Shown piece by piece: positions 21,421 to 33,294 of a stretch of 64,000 bases of DNA; positions within the stretch are counted from its first letter, which is position 1; the number at the start of each line of letters is the position of its first letter. The DNA lies in NCBI GenBank assembly GCA_007026445.1, contig VDMD01000007.1, positions 992,001 to 1,056,000 of the forward strand, given 5' to 3'. This DNA is from Schizophyllum amplum (taxonomy: Eukaryota; Basidiomycota; Agaricomycetes; Agaricales; Schizophyllaceae). The position numbers and the translations under genes are program-made. The notes under the pieces were generated by a model. The model was not told the DNA's origin and searched no databases. It saw only the letters and a list, made by a program, of their open reading frames with translations.

Positions 21421-22136
21421 AAACAAGACTGCAGAGAAGAACACACCAATACACCCCGAATCCTCCACCCAAAGGAGAAGGGCGCCAGTGACGAGCGCTA
21501 CGCGCCGCCCGTATCTTGGGCGCACGGTGTCAATGCACACGACGTCCACGCCGACACGCCGGTGTTGAAGTCGAAGAACTGCGCCCAGGTCAGCTACTCC
21601 GTCCGTCCACGACAGACATGGCGACGACGAGTCGCCGCTGCCCGCGACGTCGAGCACAGCCTGAGAATGGATTAGTCAACTTGATGGGACACGCGTCAGT
21701 TACTACTCACCCATCGGCCTACGGGCGTCGTTGGCATTGTCGGCGGCGGCGGGAAGGCAATATAGACGGCGGGCGCGACGGCGGGCGCGTCGGGGAGGGA
21801 GGGGGCATGATAGTTGAAAAAGAGGCAAGTTCGCTACGGAGCGGTATATATACGGGCGTCGGAGATAAAGGGAGCCGAACAAGATACTTACTCACGTACG
21901 TGGTAGATCTGGGCGACCCGATCGTCAACAATGGTGTCGTTATTCGGCCGCGGATTGAGCGCCCGACGCGCCATTCAATTGGAATGTTTATGATTTTCAC
22001 CATCCCCGTGTTGCGTGCAGCATCATAAGAGCCGCAGAGGGTACTTTAGTCAGCTCTTGGGCGAGTGAGACCGGCGAGCGGCGTTTGACAAAGTCGCGCG
22101 AACGCTTGTGGTGGTGGGGAGCAAAAAGAACAATGG

Positions 22137-25080
22137 ACACGGCAGTCGGTCCGGGCACCGAAGTTGAACTTGATGACAATCGTCGACCTTCCTCTGGCTC
22201 ACCCACGGGCTCTGCACACCGCCAAAATTCACTGTTCGGCTCTGTGTAAGCTTCTAATACTTCAGTAGAATCTAGAGCGCGGTCGCCCTACTGAATCCGC
22301 TGAAAAACCTTGCACGACATTGCAGGCGGGGCGCGCACAAATGTTCTGACCCTCCGCAGCGTGTACACAGGCTTTTCCAACCTCCTGAGCAGTTACTCGG
22401 ATGATTGACGTACGGAAGATGCGTACCTACTCGGAAGCGATGCGCGGTCGGCCCACGCCTTGATGCGAAGATTCCAGGTCGTATGTTGGACTGAATGTGA
22501 ACGCCGTCCCATTCTGCAGTATCAGCAAGGCGTTGCCCCGTTGCGTGTCTTCCAGTATGGATACTTACTCAAGAGCTTGGCAGGCCACGCTCTACACACT
22601 AAGAGGGCGAGGGACGAATATCCCGACACAGATTCTCTTGCGCAACGTACACGGTACGCGCCACTGCCCTTCCCCACCCTCCCGCTCACCTGTCACCCCG
22701 AATCTTCCACCTCCGAGCGTCTCCTAAACGCGCGCGCAGTCTGATAGACATCATCGCACTACGTCCGCATCACTCCGCGCCACCATCAGCGACAATAGCG
22801 GAGTAGGCATCCTGGCTCTGCTCGCAGAGGTAAGTTCAACATCCACACTCGCGTTTCCAACCTCCTGAGCCTGCCGTACCGTGGAATCTTCATCGTGCAT
22901 TTCCGCCGCCAACTCTTCATCTCCCGAACCGAATACGTTGACGTCGCTGATAGATCGGAAGCACGAGATCGTGCGGCGAATGCTGCGCTCGTCTCTCATG
23001 TTTCTGCAAAGTTCAACATTGAACTTCAGATATTTCACTCACTCGTGTTGCCGTCCGTCCAGTACGAGGTAGGAAACGACACTGCTCTCGCTGCATAAGC
23101 AATGATGCCGCTACTTCTGTAGACAGCCCGCGAAAGCGCGAGCTGCAAGCTGCACGCTGGCGATATGTGCGCGCCACCCGAGGTCAACAAGGCCTACCAA
23201 ATTCAGCCGTATGACGTCCTCTCCACGTAGATCAGGGCCCGGCGGCACGGTAACCTAGATAGTCTTGCTGTGAGTGGCCGATCAGGACGGTCGTCGGACA
23301 TGAAGCGCTGTTCGGGTGACCTTGAGAAGGGCGCGCGCCACTCGAGGACTGGCTCGTCGATTTCAAGGCAGGCAGAGCTCGTTCCAGCTGCGGAGCCACA
23401 CAGACAGGCGGGGTTCCATTGGTTTGTCACGAATCTGTACAAAAAGCGCACCCAGGAATTGACGCAGACGTTGTCCGCAGGCGATGATGACGGTCGGGAA
23501 CAACATGTTTAATGATCGTCGCAATCGGTCCGACGCGCCGATGTTCAACTTGTCCCCATCATCCATGTCCATCCCACTCATCGCGCGCCTCCGCCGCCTC
23601 GGACAAAAGGATTTTCGGTTTGACTTATCCTTCGATGACTATCCGTGAAGCTAGAACGCCGCCACCGTTCTGGATCCTCTGGAACTTTCAGAACATTCAC
23701 GCCGCACGCCAAACGCGCATCTCTACCGTCCGGAACGCGACCGCGCCCTCACCAAGTACCGCGATGGGTCGCGCGGAGACTCGTACGGCATCATCTCGCT
23801 TCAGAATTGAGGTACGCTTCGCCGATGAGCGAGATCAACGTTCTGTCTTATCGTTCCAGAAGGTCGAGGTTGTTTGTATGCTCATCTCGACGTCTTCACC
23901 GTCGAAAGTTGACATCCCCTCAAAAAATATTTGTCACCCTTTGTGGACCTGGCACGCGCTTCTGAACGAGTATGGCTATGCTATACGCCCCTCCGCAGCT
24001 TGCAGCAAGTGCTATGACACGAAGAGGGCCCACTTTATTATGTGGCGTCGTTTTCGTCCCGCCCGTAACGCGCTCGCGTTCTCTTCTACGCCGGTAAAAC
24101 ATATCATAACATGGTCAGTGAGCTCGCAAGACACTCCCTATGAAGCGCGAAGCGCCCCCGACATCTGTGAGGCTCGCAATGCACCACCCCCTCCTCCTTG
24201 TTCCCTACCTCACCACTGTCCCACTCTTCCGACTGCCGTCATCCCTGAAACGCTAATGACTCATTCAGGATGTTCAAACCCGCGCCCGATCTTGTGCCGG
24301 CCGTCGACGGCCGCACACACTCGCCATCGCGCATACACCCTGCCACCCGCCCAATCTTCCGCCTTTCTGTCGTCCATTTCCGCGCTCGCCGCCCACTCGG
24401 GTAGTCTCGCGCTAGCTTACTCGGATCCCCTTAACACCGACGGGAACCGAGGGTCTCTGCGCTGCCCTCGCATTCTCGCGATGTTCGTTTTCATTTCCCT
24501 GCGTATTCACAGCGACTTACAGAGCGCAGCAAAGGCCAATTCTACCTGGAAAAGGCGGAGATACGTGTCACCGGGGTTGCCGAGCATGCTCGTATCTGAG
24601 CAGAGCGCGAGCGCGGCGGGGAACGACGCGCGCTCGTTGACGCTGCGTTGTTCAACAACAAGGATATCCCGATGGGGCAAAGACCTTACGTGGTCGTCTT
24701 CAACGTTCATCTCGATTTCCGTATGGCGCTTTCGCGGGGTTCTCGGCCGCGGAGCGCGTCAATCAAGGACCGGGGTGCGTACTCATACTGCGTTACGAAA
24801 GGTTCCTGGGCACTCAGCTCAAGCAGGACGGCGCCAAAGGACTTGCGACGGCGAGGTTCAACGCCAGGTATCGCCAGCCCCTCCCGCATACGCATGGAAT
24901 GCTACCTCGCATCCATTGGACGGCGCGTCGACGGTGGCGGACACGCATCGACGACGGCGCGCGACGCAGGAGAACGGCTGCATGCTCGATGTTCGAAAAC
25001 CAACCCCCTGAACGCAGGCGCGCCACCGAATCTTCCGCACTCTCGTAAGTCGATTCTGGCCCCCGAGTCTTCGGGGGATT
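22137..25080 (+). pseudogene. Coding-like but broken region (unit 2)
   Basis: Partner of 10763-13700. Small indels differ from unit 1, for example 4 extra bases at about 22562 and a changed stretch at 23610-23640 (GQKDFRFDLSFDDYP here against GQKALRFPSFSDN). No family is recognised. The 499-codon plus frame at 23512-25011 is compositionally unlike a protein and is probably not the coding frame. Confidence 0.4.
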
Positions 25081-25422
25081 GTTCGGTAGCCTGATGACGT
25101 TGTTTCTGTACGCGTCTGACGTTGTTTCAAGGAGGTTGGAAAGGTTAACGATGGCTGTCGGTGTATAAGAGTCGGGGGATGTGGGGTGGTGGGGGCAGCG
25201 ACTTCGCTTCCCCTCCCCCCTCCCCCCCTCCCCCCTCCCGTCCTCGCCCTCTCCGCCTCAACCTCGCCGTCTTCCCCCCCGCCCTCGACTGGACCTCGCC
25301 ATCTTCGCCTCCACCTCGCCGTCTTCGACGCCGCCCTCGACTCGTCCTTGCCGTCCTCGACTCGACCTCGCCGTCCTCGCCCCGACCTCACCGCCGCCTC
25401 CCGGCTCCTCTCCCCCCCTCCC

Positions 25423-26640
25423 CCCCTTGATGCCGCCCCGCGGTCGCTCTAGACGATGTCAGTCGGTACCAGTGAGTCTGACTACCGTTCGCTCTGAGCT
25501 TGACTAACTTGTATTTCGCAGACATTGCCTGTGTAGGTTGCGTGCGAGGAGAGCGCCGTCGACCAGGAGAGCGCCGTCAACGAGGAGAGTGCCGTCGACC
25601 AGAAGAGCGCCGTCAATGAGGAGATCTATGCCGTCGCGAAGGTCAAAGTTGGCGGCCATCCGGGCGCGATATGGTGTGCATCCCGCTTTTGCCTTGTTTT
25701 TGTTCTTTTCTGATCGTTGATTACAGGACTGCGTCGCCTTTGACTTCGCGCCGCCGTCGCCATCGCCTTCGCTATCGACGGCGGGCTTCACCCTCGACGG
25801 CGGGCTTCGCCCCCAACGCCACAACTCGCGCCCTCAACATCGCGCCGCACCTTCAACATCGCGCCTCGCGCCCTCGACACCGCGCCTCGCGCTCCCAACA
25901 TTGTGCCCCGCGCCCTCAACACCGCGCCTCACCCTCAACACCGCCCCTCGCCCTTGGCGCCGCGCCCTCACCCTCGACGACGCCCTCATCCTCAACACCG
26001 CCCCTCATCCTCAGCACCGCACATCAACTTTGCAAACACCCAGCTCGCCCCGTGAGTCGTTTGCACTGTACTCTTATTGGTCTTCCTGTGTTGATGTTTA
26101 TTCTTCTGTTGACAGGCCGCCCCCGCCGCCGCTCTCGACGCCTCGACGTCGCTTCGACGTCGCTTCGACGCTCTCGACGCCGCTCTCGACGCGGCTTTTC
26201 AGACGCCCTCGACGCTGCTCCTTGACGCTCCCGACGCCGCTTCAACGCTCTCGACTCGACGCCTTCGTCTACGGACCTCCTGTTTCGTCGTGGTCGAGCT
26301 AGGGAGGAAGTGGAGGACGGCCGCGACGGGAGCAGGAGGAGGAGGACGTGGAGCAGGAGGAGGAGGACGTGGAGCAGGAGGACAACGGGGGGATGCTCGT
26401 GCGCGTGTGCGCGGGGCTTGTGCGTCTTGGGGGGTACGTGTTCCTGCGCCGTCCGCCGAGTTTCGCCTCCGACGGGATCGTTGGCAGTGAGGGACCTTCG
26501 TGGCAGTGGGGGACCGTGCGTCTCGATCGCGGGTGTCCATCGCCCGCGTTGGGAGCGTCCCTCCCCGGCCGTCGCGCCAAGCGCCCCCCTCGGCCGCCGC
26601 CCTAGATGTCCCTCAGACCGACGCGCTTCTCGACCGTCGG
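25423..26640 (+). CDS. Possible low-complexity multi-exon gene (unit 2)
   Basis: Partner of 14042-15240 with the same intron positions. It has four EESAV repeats instead of three, an 11-base deletion after them that changes the frame, two acidic 18-bp repeats instead of four, and a much shorter 26-bp array. This pattern suggests neutral drift and not constrained coding. Confidence 0.25.
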
Positions 26641-26799
26641 GGGAAGCGCCTCCCTCTCAGGTAAGCCGTGTGCCCTGCGCCGCCCGCGCCTGTCGTTGTT
26701 TTGCTGACCCCTTCCCCAGGCAACATCGGTCGGTGTGTCTATCTCTGGCCCTTTGTGTGTTATATTTCGTTTCGGGTCTTGCATTTTATTTGTTTCGTA

Positions 26800-27115
26800 T
26801 GTGGTTTATGGAGGGGGACTCTGATTTATAGAGGGGGGCTTTCCGTAGGGGCACTCTGGTTCATGGAGGGGGGCTTCAGTTAGCGAAGGGGGGCTTGGTT
26901 TATGGAGGGGGACTTGCTTGATGGAGGGGGACTCGCTTTACGGAGGGGGGCTTTACTTCACGGAGGGGGACTTCACTTTCCGAAGGGGGACTTCACTTTC
27001 CGAAGGGGGGCTTTGATGTACGGCGGGAGGGGCATTAGTTGACAAAGGGGGGGCTTTAGTTGATGGAGGGCGTATAGATTATGGAAGGGGGCGACTTTAG
27101 TTTATGAAGGGCGGC
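26800..27115 (+). repeat. G-run minisatellite upstream of complete Lon (unit 2)
   Basis: Same G-run array as 15630-15920 with a slightly different unit order and number. It ends about 690 bases before the ATG of the complete Lon gene. Confidence 0.8.
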
Positions 27116-27803
27116 GGCAGGAGGGGGTGCGGGAGCGGGAGGGGGATGTGTTTGCGAAGGCGGGGGGGATTTTGAAAGCGGGGGATTTACGACGGCGAGG
27201 CGGAGAGGGTACTTGCGAAGGCGGGGAGGGTGTATCTATGCAGGCAGGGGAGTGGACAGGTAGGGTAGGTCACGATAAGTACTTGATGATGCAATGGAAA
27301 TAGTTTTATACGTGTTTACGAGCGGGAGAAAGAGACGGGACGGGGACTTTGCCGCGTGACGCTATGGACAGGAAACTCTTACTTACTTACTGTACTGTTT
27401 CGCCATTTCCTCCCTTTGCACTGGCAAGGGAGGTGTGGCGGGGCGGCGGATGTGCGAGTAGGCACACTTGCATTCGTATGTCGCCATCGCGACGTAGGCA
27501 GCTCTGACGTCGAGTGAAGCCTGGAGTCTGAGTCTTCGGGGGCGAGATGGAGGGGGCGTTGAGGTGAAGGGGAGAGGAGAAGGCGCGGCAGGAGAGGACT
27601 TTGCTGCTATCATCAATGTAATTGTATTGCGACCTACTTGGTATAACACGCGGAGGGAAGCGGCGAGACGTGGCGGGATGACGACGTCGAGTGAAGCCTG
27701 GACAGTCAAGCGGCTGAAGAAGATCTCGGGCAGCTCCGGACCGATGCGCCGGCTGACATTGATGATTGACGCGCATTCTGAATCGCTCTTGCCAGACGCG
27801 ACG

Positions 27804-30800
27804 ATGAGCAGCGGGCGGCGAGCAGTCGCCTCACTGGCGCGGCGACGCCCACAACATACAACGTCTCCTCGGACTGTGCCCCTCGTCCCGCGGACAACAC
27901 CGCGGACAACAATATTCACTCGCGCGCTCTCGGCGTCGGCGGTCGTGCGCCAGCCGCGCGTACCGCCGTCGTCCGGCTCGGGCTCTGCGCCTCCTCCTTC
28001 AACCCCTGCACGACCATCAGTGCCGGCAGAGTACCCCAACGTCCTCGCGCTTCCCATTGCGCGGCGACCGTTGTTTCCAGGATTTTACAAGGTGCGTGGA
28101 TGCTTATTCAGCCTGGGCGCGTTTGCTGACAGACAGCGCAGGCAGTCGTCATCCGCAACCCCGGCGTCGTCGCCGCCATCAAGGACATGATGGCGCGCGG
28201 GCAGCCGTACCTCGGCGCGTTCCTCCTCAAGGACTCTGCGGCGGACGCGGACGTGATCGAGAACCTCGACCAGGTGCACGACGTCGGTGTGTTTGCGCAA
28301 ATCACCAGCGTGTTTGCGCCCGCGCAGGGCAAGGAGGGCGAGGAAGAAGGCCTCACCGCCGTCCTCTACCCGCACAGGAGAATTCGGATAACCAGTCTCG
28401 TGAAGGGTGTCGCCCAGGTCGAGGACGCGCCCGAGCGACTTGAGACGGAAGTACCCACGGTCGAATTGGTAACGGACAGCGAGAAGGCGCCGGCAGCAGA
28501 AGAGCAGGCGGACGTCGCTCCCTCGGACGAAGGCGCTGTTGCGTCTCAGGATGCCTCTGACGCTACCACGGACGCCATCCCAACACCACCAGCTAGCGAA
28601 GCGGGTGACGGTGAGTGCTACAATTGTGCATCTCGAATATTGCTGACTTCGTGTTGCAGACGTGTTCCCCGCCCCCGCCTCTGCACACACCGCCTTCCTG
28701 CACGCGCACGCAGTCTCTGTCGTTGCGGTCGAGAACGTAACGACAGCTCCGTACGACAAGGTGACTCCCCCCCCACCTTTATTATTCATCCCCTCCCACT
28801 GAACGCTCATCATCAGGACGCCCCCGCCCTTCGCGCCCTCATGGCCGAGATTGTCAGCGTCTTCAAGGACATCGCGCAGCTCAATGCGCTGTTCCGGGAC
28901 CAGGTCGCGAACTGGAGCGTGAATCAAGTCGCCGCCAATGTCTTTGACGAACCGGACAAGCTCGCCGACTTCGCCGCTGCCGTCAGCGCGGGCGAGGTTT
29001 CTGAGCTGCAGGCCGTACTTGAGGCACAGGACGTACAGGCCCGCCTGCAACAGGCGCTGCTGGTGCTCAAGAAGGAGTTGATCAATGCGGAGCTGCAGGT
29101 ACGTTACCACGCATCAGCCGCGAAAAATTGCTGACATATTCGCTTTTAGTCCAAGCTGGCTCGCGATGTCGACTCCAAGATCGCAAAGCGCCAGCGGGAG
29201 TACTACTTGATGGAGCAGGTTTGTGTTGCGCGGTGTGACGATGACTTTATGCTGACTACAAGGTTTTGTTTGTTAGCTCAAAGGCATCAAGAAGGAGCTC
29301 GGCATGGAATCGGACGGCAAGGACAAGCTCATCGAGAAGTTCAAGGAGCGCGCGGCCAAATTGAAGATGCCAGAGGGCGTGAGTAATTGCTTGTTGTCCA
29401 CGAGTAGCTGCCGCTGACTACAACTCACAGGTTCGCAAAGTCTTTGACGAGGAACTCTCCAAGCTCGCATCTCTCGAACCGGCGGCCAGCGAGGCGAACG
29501 TCACGCGGAACTACCTGGAGTGGTTGACGCAGATTCCCTGGGGCCAGCACTCGCGCGAGAACTACAGCATCGCGCATGCGACGAAGGTGCTCGACGAGGA
29601 CCACTACGGGCTGCAGGACGTCAAGGATCGCATTCTGGAGTTCATCGCAGTGGGCAAGTTGAGGGGTACGGTTGGAGGTAAGTTCAGTGTTTTCCTTTTT
29701 GTTCGGCCTCATGTGTTCTCGTTCGTATGACCCTTGCTGACGACGCACCGTTTCTCAGTCGCCGCCGGCACCACGAAGACAGGTACGGGCAAGATTATCT
29801 GCCTCGTCGGCCCGCCCGGTGTGGGGAAGACTTCGATTGGGAAGAGCATCGCCAGGGCGCTCGACAGGCAGTTCTTCAGGTTCTCGGTCGGTGGTCTTAC
29901 GGATGTGGCGGAGATCAAGGGGCACAGGCGCACGTATGTGGGCGCTTTGCCGGGCAAGATCATTCAGGTGAGTTGGTGTGGCCGTTTGTTGTCGGAGCGC
30001 CGAACCGCTGCGTCGAGATTTCGAGTTGCTTTGACATAGTCTCGTTATGCTTGAGGATTGCTGACCCCTATCCTAGGCCCTCCGCCGCGTCGGCACGGAG
30101 AACCCGCTGGTGCTCATCGACGAGGTAGACAAGGTCGGCCGCGGTATCAATGGTGACCCTAGCAGCGCGCTGTTGGAGATGTTGGACCCGGAGCAGAACA
30201 GCGGCTTTATGGATCATTAGTGAGTTTCGGATGATTTATCCCTGACGGTGTCACATCCTCAACTTGGCGGAAGATGTTGACCCTTACTCCCAGCATGGAT
30301 GTTCCTGTCGACCTGTCGCGTGTGCTCTTCGTTTGCACTGCGAACACCCTCGATACCATCCCGGCGCCCTTGTTGGATCGCATGGAAGTTATGGAGGTAT
30401 GTTAGAGGCTTCTTGTTATGTGTGTGGGCTGACAATGTGTTGCATAGGTCTCCGGCTATGTTCTTGAGGAGAAGATGGTTATTGCCTCGCGCTACCTCGC
30501 CCCGCAGGCGAAGGAAGGAGCGGGCCTTGCCGGCGCGGACGTGGAGCTTGACGAGAGCGCCGTCGACAGACTGATCAAGTACTATTGCCGTGAGAGCGGT
30601 GTGCGGAACTTGAAGAAGCATGTTGAGAAGGTCTGTTCTAGCAGGGTTTTGAGTGTCTTTTCATTGCTAATGCACTATTGCAGATCTTCCGTAAAGCTGC
30701 GCTCAAGATTGTGCAGGACCTAGGCGAGGAAGGGCTTCCGGAGCCAGGTGCTAAGAAGGCACTCACTGTGGACGCACGCGTCTTGTCGGCCGCGGACGAG

Positions 30801-32244
30801 CGGCTCATGGAAGCTGTCCAGGATAACGAGCCTGCCAGCGCCTCGGACGCCATTCAGGCCAACGAGGACGAGGCGGCGCTGAAGGCACGCATCTCGGGTG
30901 CTCAGACGACCGATGCTCCCTCTGGCAGCCCCGTACAGGTTGAGGACGAGGCCGCCCGGGCTGCGCATGTCGCCGGAGCCGCCGCGGACCCGTCCGCGCC
31001 GCAAAGCACCGTCGACCCCGCCGCGCAGGCGACGACGGATGTGGCGGAGGCGGCCAGGGAGGCAGCCAAGACCGCGGACGAGGCGACCGACATGAGCGAG
31101 GCGGCAGACCAGGATGGCAAGGTCCAGTCGACGGAGCCACCTTCCAACGCACCTGGTGCTGCGGCCGAGGACGCGGAAATGGACGTCACGACCGTGGAAA
31201 GGGCCCCGATGAAGATCCCGGACACCGTGCATGTGCGGATTACGCCGGATAATTTGAAGGTGGGTGGCTTGAAATTTTGCGGAAGTGTCGCTGCATGTTG
31301 ACGCGCGCTCTAGGACTACGTCGGCCCTGCTGTCTACCAGAAGGACCGGATGTACTCGCGTCCACCACCGCCTGGTGTAAGCACCGGTCTCGGCTACTTG
31401 GGCAATGGTTCGGGTGCGGTTATGCCGATTGAGGCGATTGTGAGCATACTCTGCCAGTGGTGATGTTAGCCTCAGCTAAAGATCAATCGCAGAGCATGCC
31501 TGGCAAGGGCGGTCTTCAGCTGACTGGCAAGCTCGGCGAGGTCATTCGGGAGAGCGCGCAGATTGGTCTTAGCTGGGTGAAGGCGCATGCATACGAGCTC
31601 GGGCTTACGGACGCGCGCGGGTTCACCGCGAGTGCCTTCGAGGAGGTTAGTGGCCTCCCCAGCCGCATGTTCATGTTAGTGCTAATCGAGCATCTTCAGG
31701 CTGAGGATGAGGCTGCAACTACGGAGCCCCGCCGCGGCGAGCCTTTCCTGACTGACCGGGACATGCACTTGCACATGCCGGAAGGTAGCATTGGCAAGGA
31801 GGGTCCGAGCGCAGGGACGGCGATCCTGACGGCGCTGGTGAGCTTGTTGTCGCGGACGAGGGTGAACCCGGATATCGGTGAGTCCCGTCGTGATGCTATT
31901 GTGAGGTATACAGCTGATGCATCATCCCAGCCATGACCGGCGAGATTTCCCTTGTAGGCCAGGTGCTCCCTGTTGGCGGCTTGAAGGAGAAGATCCTGGC
32001 GGCTCATCGGGCGGGTATTAAGACGATCATCGCACCAGCAGCGAACCGTTCAGGTCAGTCTCGATGTATAAAATACTGCATCGCTCTGTTACTAACACTT
32101 TTCTTAGACATCGAGGACAAGGTGCCCGAGAGCGTCAAGACCGGCATCCGGTTCGTGTACGTCGAGGACGTGCGCGAGGTGCTCGAGGAGGTCTTCCGCG
32201 GCGAGAAGATCGTCGACGTCTGGAGGGAGCGGATGCCGTGGTAA
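27804..32244 (+). CDS. PIM1: Mitochondrial Lon protease (complete)
   Basis: ATP-dependent serine protease of the mitochondrial matrix that degrades misfolded and oxidised proteins and helps maintain mitochondrial DNA. The ATG at 27804 starts an Arg/Ser/Thr-rich import leader. The order is N-domain ([16 protein letters not shown]), helical region, AAA+ domain with Walker [10 protein letters not shown] and Walker B VLIDEVDK, arginine/sensor motifs ([20 protein letters not shown]), and protease domain with catalytic Ser in [15 protein letters not shown] and Lys in [16 protein letters not shown]. About fifteen short introns give roughly 1,100 residues, normal for fungal Pim1. An acidic Ala/Asp-rich insert (about 30780-31200) separates the AAA+ and protease domains, as in other fungal Lons. 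All catalytic residues are present, so this is the working copy. Its promoter region is shared with copy 2 and follows the G-run array. Confidence 0.95.
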
Positions 32245-33294
32245 TGGTGGACGAGCACGTACCACATGTCAGGTGCATGTTCCACATGTCAAGAAGCAGG
32301 TATATGGGGTCGGGGCTTTGGCGCAAGGCCAGCGATCCGCACGCGTAGAGTATTTACAGCTAAGTAGGGCTTTCCACGTATACTCATTTGTATCATACGC
32401 TCAGCAAGTCTCAATATCGCAACTCTCATTCTTATTTGCGTTACATGCAATGCCTCATGCAGCATAGCTCTCCTATCGTGACGCTCAACGCGCGCCATGT
32501 CCGCCACACGCAAGGCAACGTCACGGACCCGATGCATCTCGAGCGCATCTGGATTTGGCAGCTCCTCATCTTGTCAACGACGAGTGTTGCTGCCTGCGTC
32601 ACTCCCAGGGAGCCAGAGTCAGACAAACGAGCTCGATGTAGCACCGGTTTTCGTAGAATGCCTTGACCCACACTTGTAATGCGCTACAGTATGGAGTTTA
32701 TCGGCGTGATCAGTTGGGAGAGCAGCAGACTGAAGTTAGAATCGCCGGTCATGCCATCTCATCCGTATTACATACATTCTTTTTATCGGTGCAGTCACTG
32801 TTCATTGACATCGCCTTGTTCCAAGGACGTGGAAGGCATGACCATCATGTTCTCGAGTACGTCGCGAGCGGTAGTCAGAACAAAGGCGCGTCTGACCGTG
32901 ATTGCCTCGCTCGAGGTCAGCGCCGTATAAGTATGGCTTGTACGGAACCCTGCCCCTGAACGACCGGCCCGCGGATACAGAGCGACCATGCATTTCTTTC
33001 TTGGAGCCTTGGTGATGAGCGCACGAGCGTAGTTGAGCCTGCACTGTCCGCCGACGCCGCACGGCCGTCCTACACAAGGTTCGCATATATTGATACTGAA
33101 CAGTATCTCATAGCAGGCAACAGACGATCGATCTAGGGTGCAGCCTGGAGCAACATGAGATCGGACTCATAGCTACTTCGCGAAGATCGGGAGTATTGAG
33201 AACGCCGAAAACCATAGCTGCAGCCGGTTCAGTATCCGCCACTGGTATTCAGTACTCAGTGATACTACGCACATTGCACCACATGTGGGACGTT
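32245..33294. other. Intergenic region, no gene recognised
   Basis: This lies between Lon and the oppositely oriented kinase-like gene, so it is a 3'-3' region. Only short frames without motifs occur. A small inverted repeat, ccacatgtc...acatgt, lies near 32260-32290. Confidence 0.5.

Larger units (their letters stand above)
19300..21808 (-). other. Minus-strand multi-exon transcript model (unit 2)
   Basis: Partner of 7700-10438. TATATATA is at 21844-21852, the minus-strand ATG at 21808, the last-exon stop at 19399-19401, and AATAAA follows about 60 bases later. Here the last exon lacks the 25-base insertion of unit 1 and reads DAPLGDTFATFGVDFGDYLV in an open frame. Five clean exon-intron joins can be read in a row between about 21420 and 20640, each with GTGAGT and CTGAC/CTAAC-YAG. 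Frames are interrupted in some exons, so coding status is open. Confidence 0.5.
16558..27724. repeat. Tandem unit 2: Lon 5' fragment plus block X
   Basis: Second copy of the unit, colinear with 4956-16557 and very similar throughout. It is followed directly by the complete Lon gene. The 500 bases before Lon copy 2 and before the complete Lon are also alike, so the block X end and the Lon upstream region are joined in the same way twice. Confidence 0.9.

Noticed and set aside
28085..29110. 341-codon minus-strand frame
   Set aside because: It is entirely antisense to Lon exons 2-4 and reads through their introns; Val/Arg/Leu composition mirrors the coding strand.
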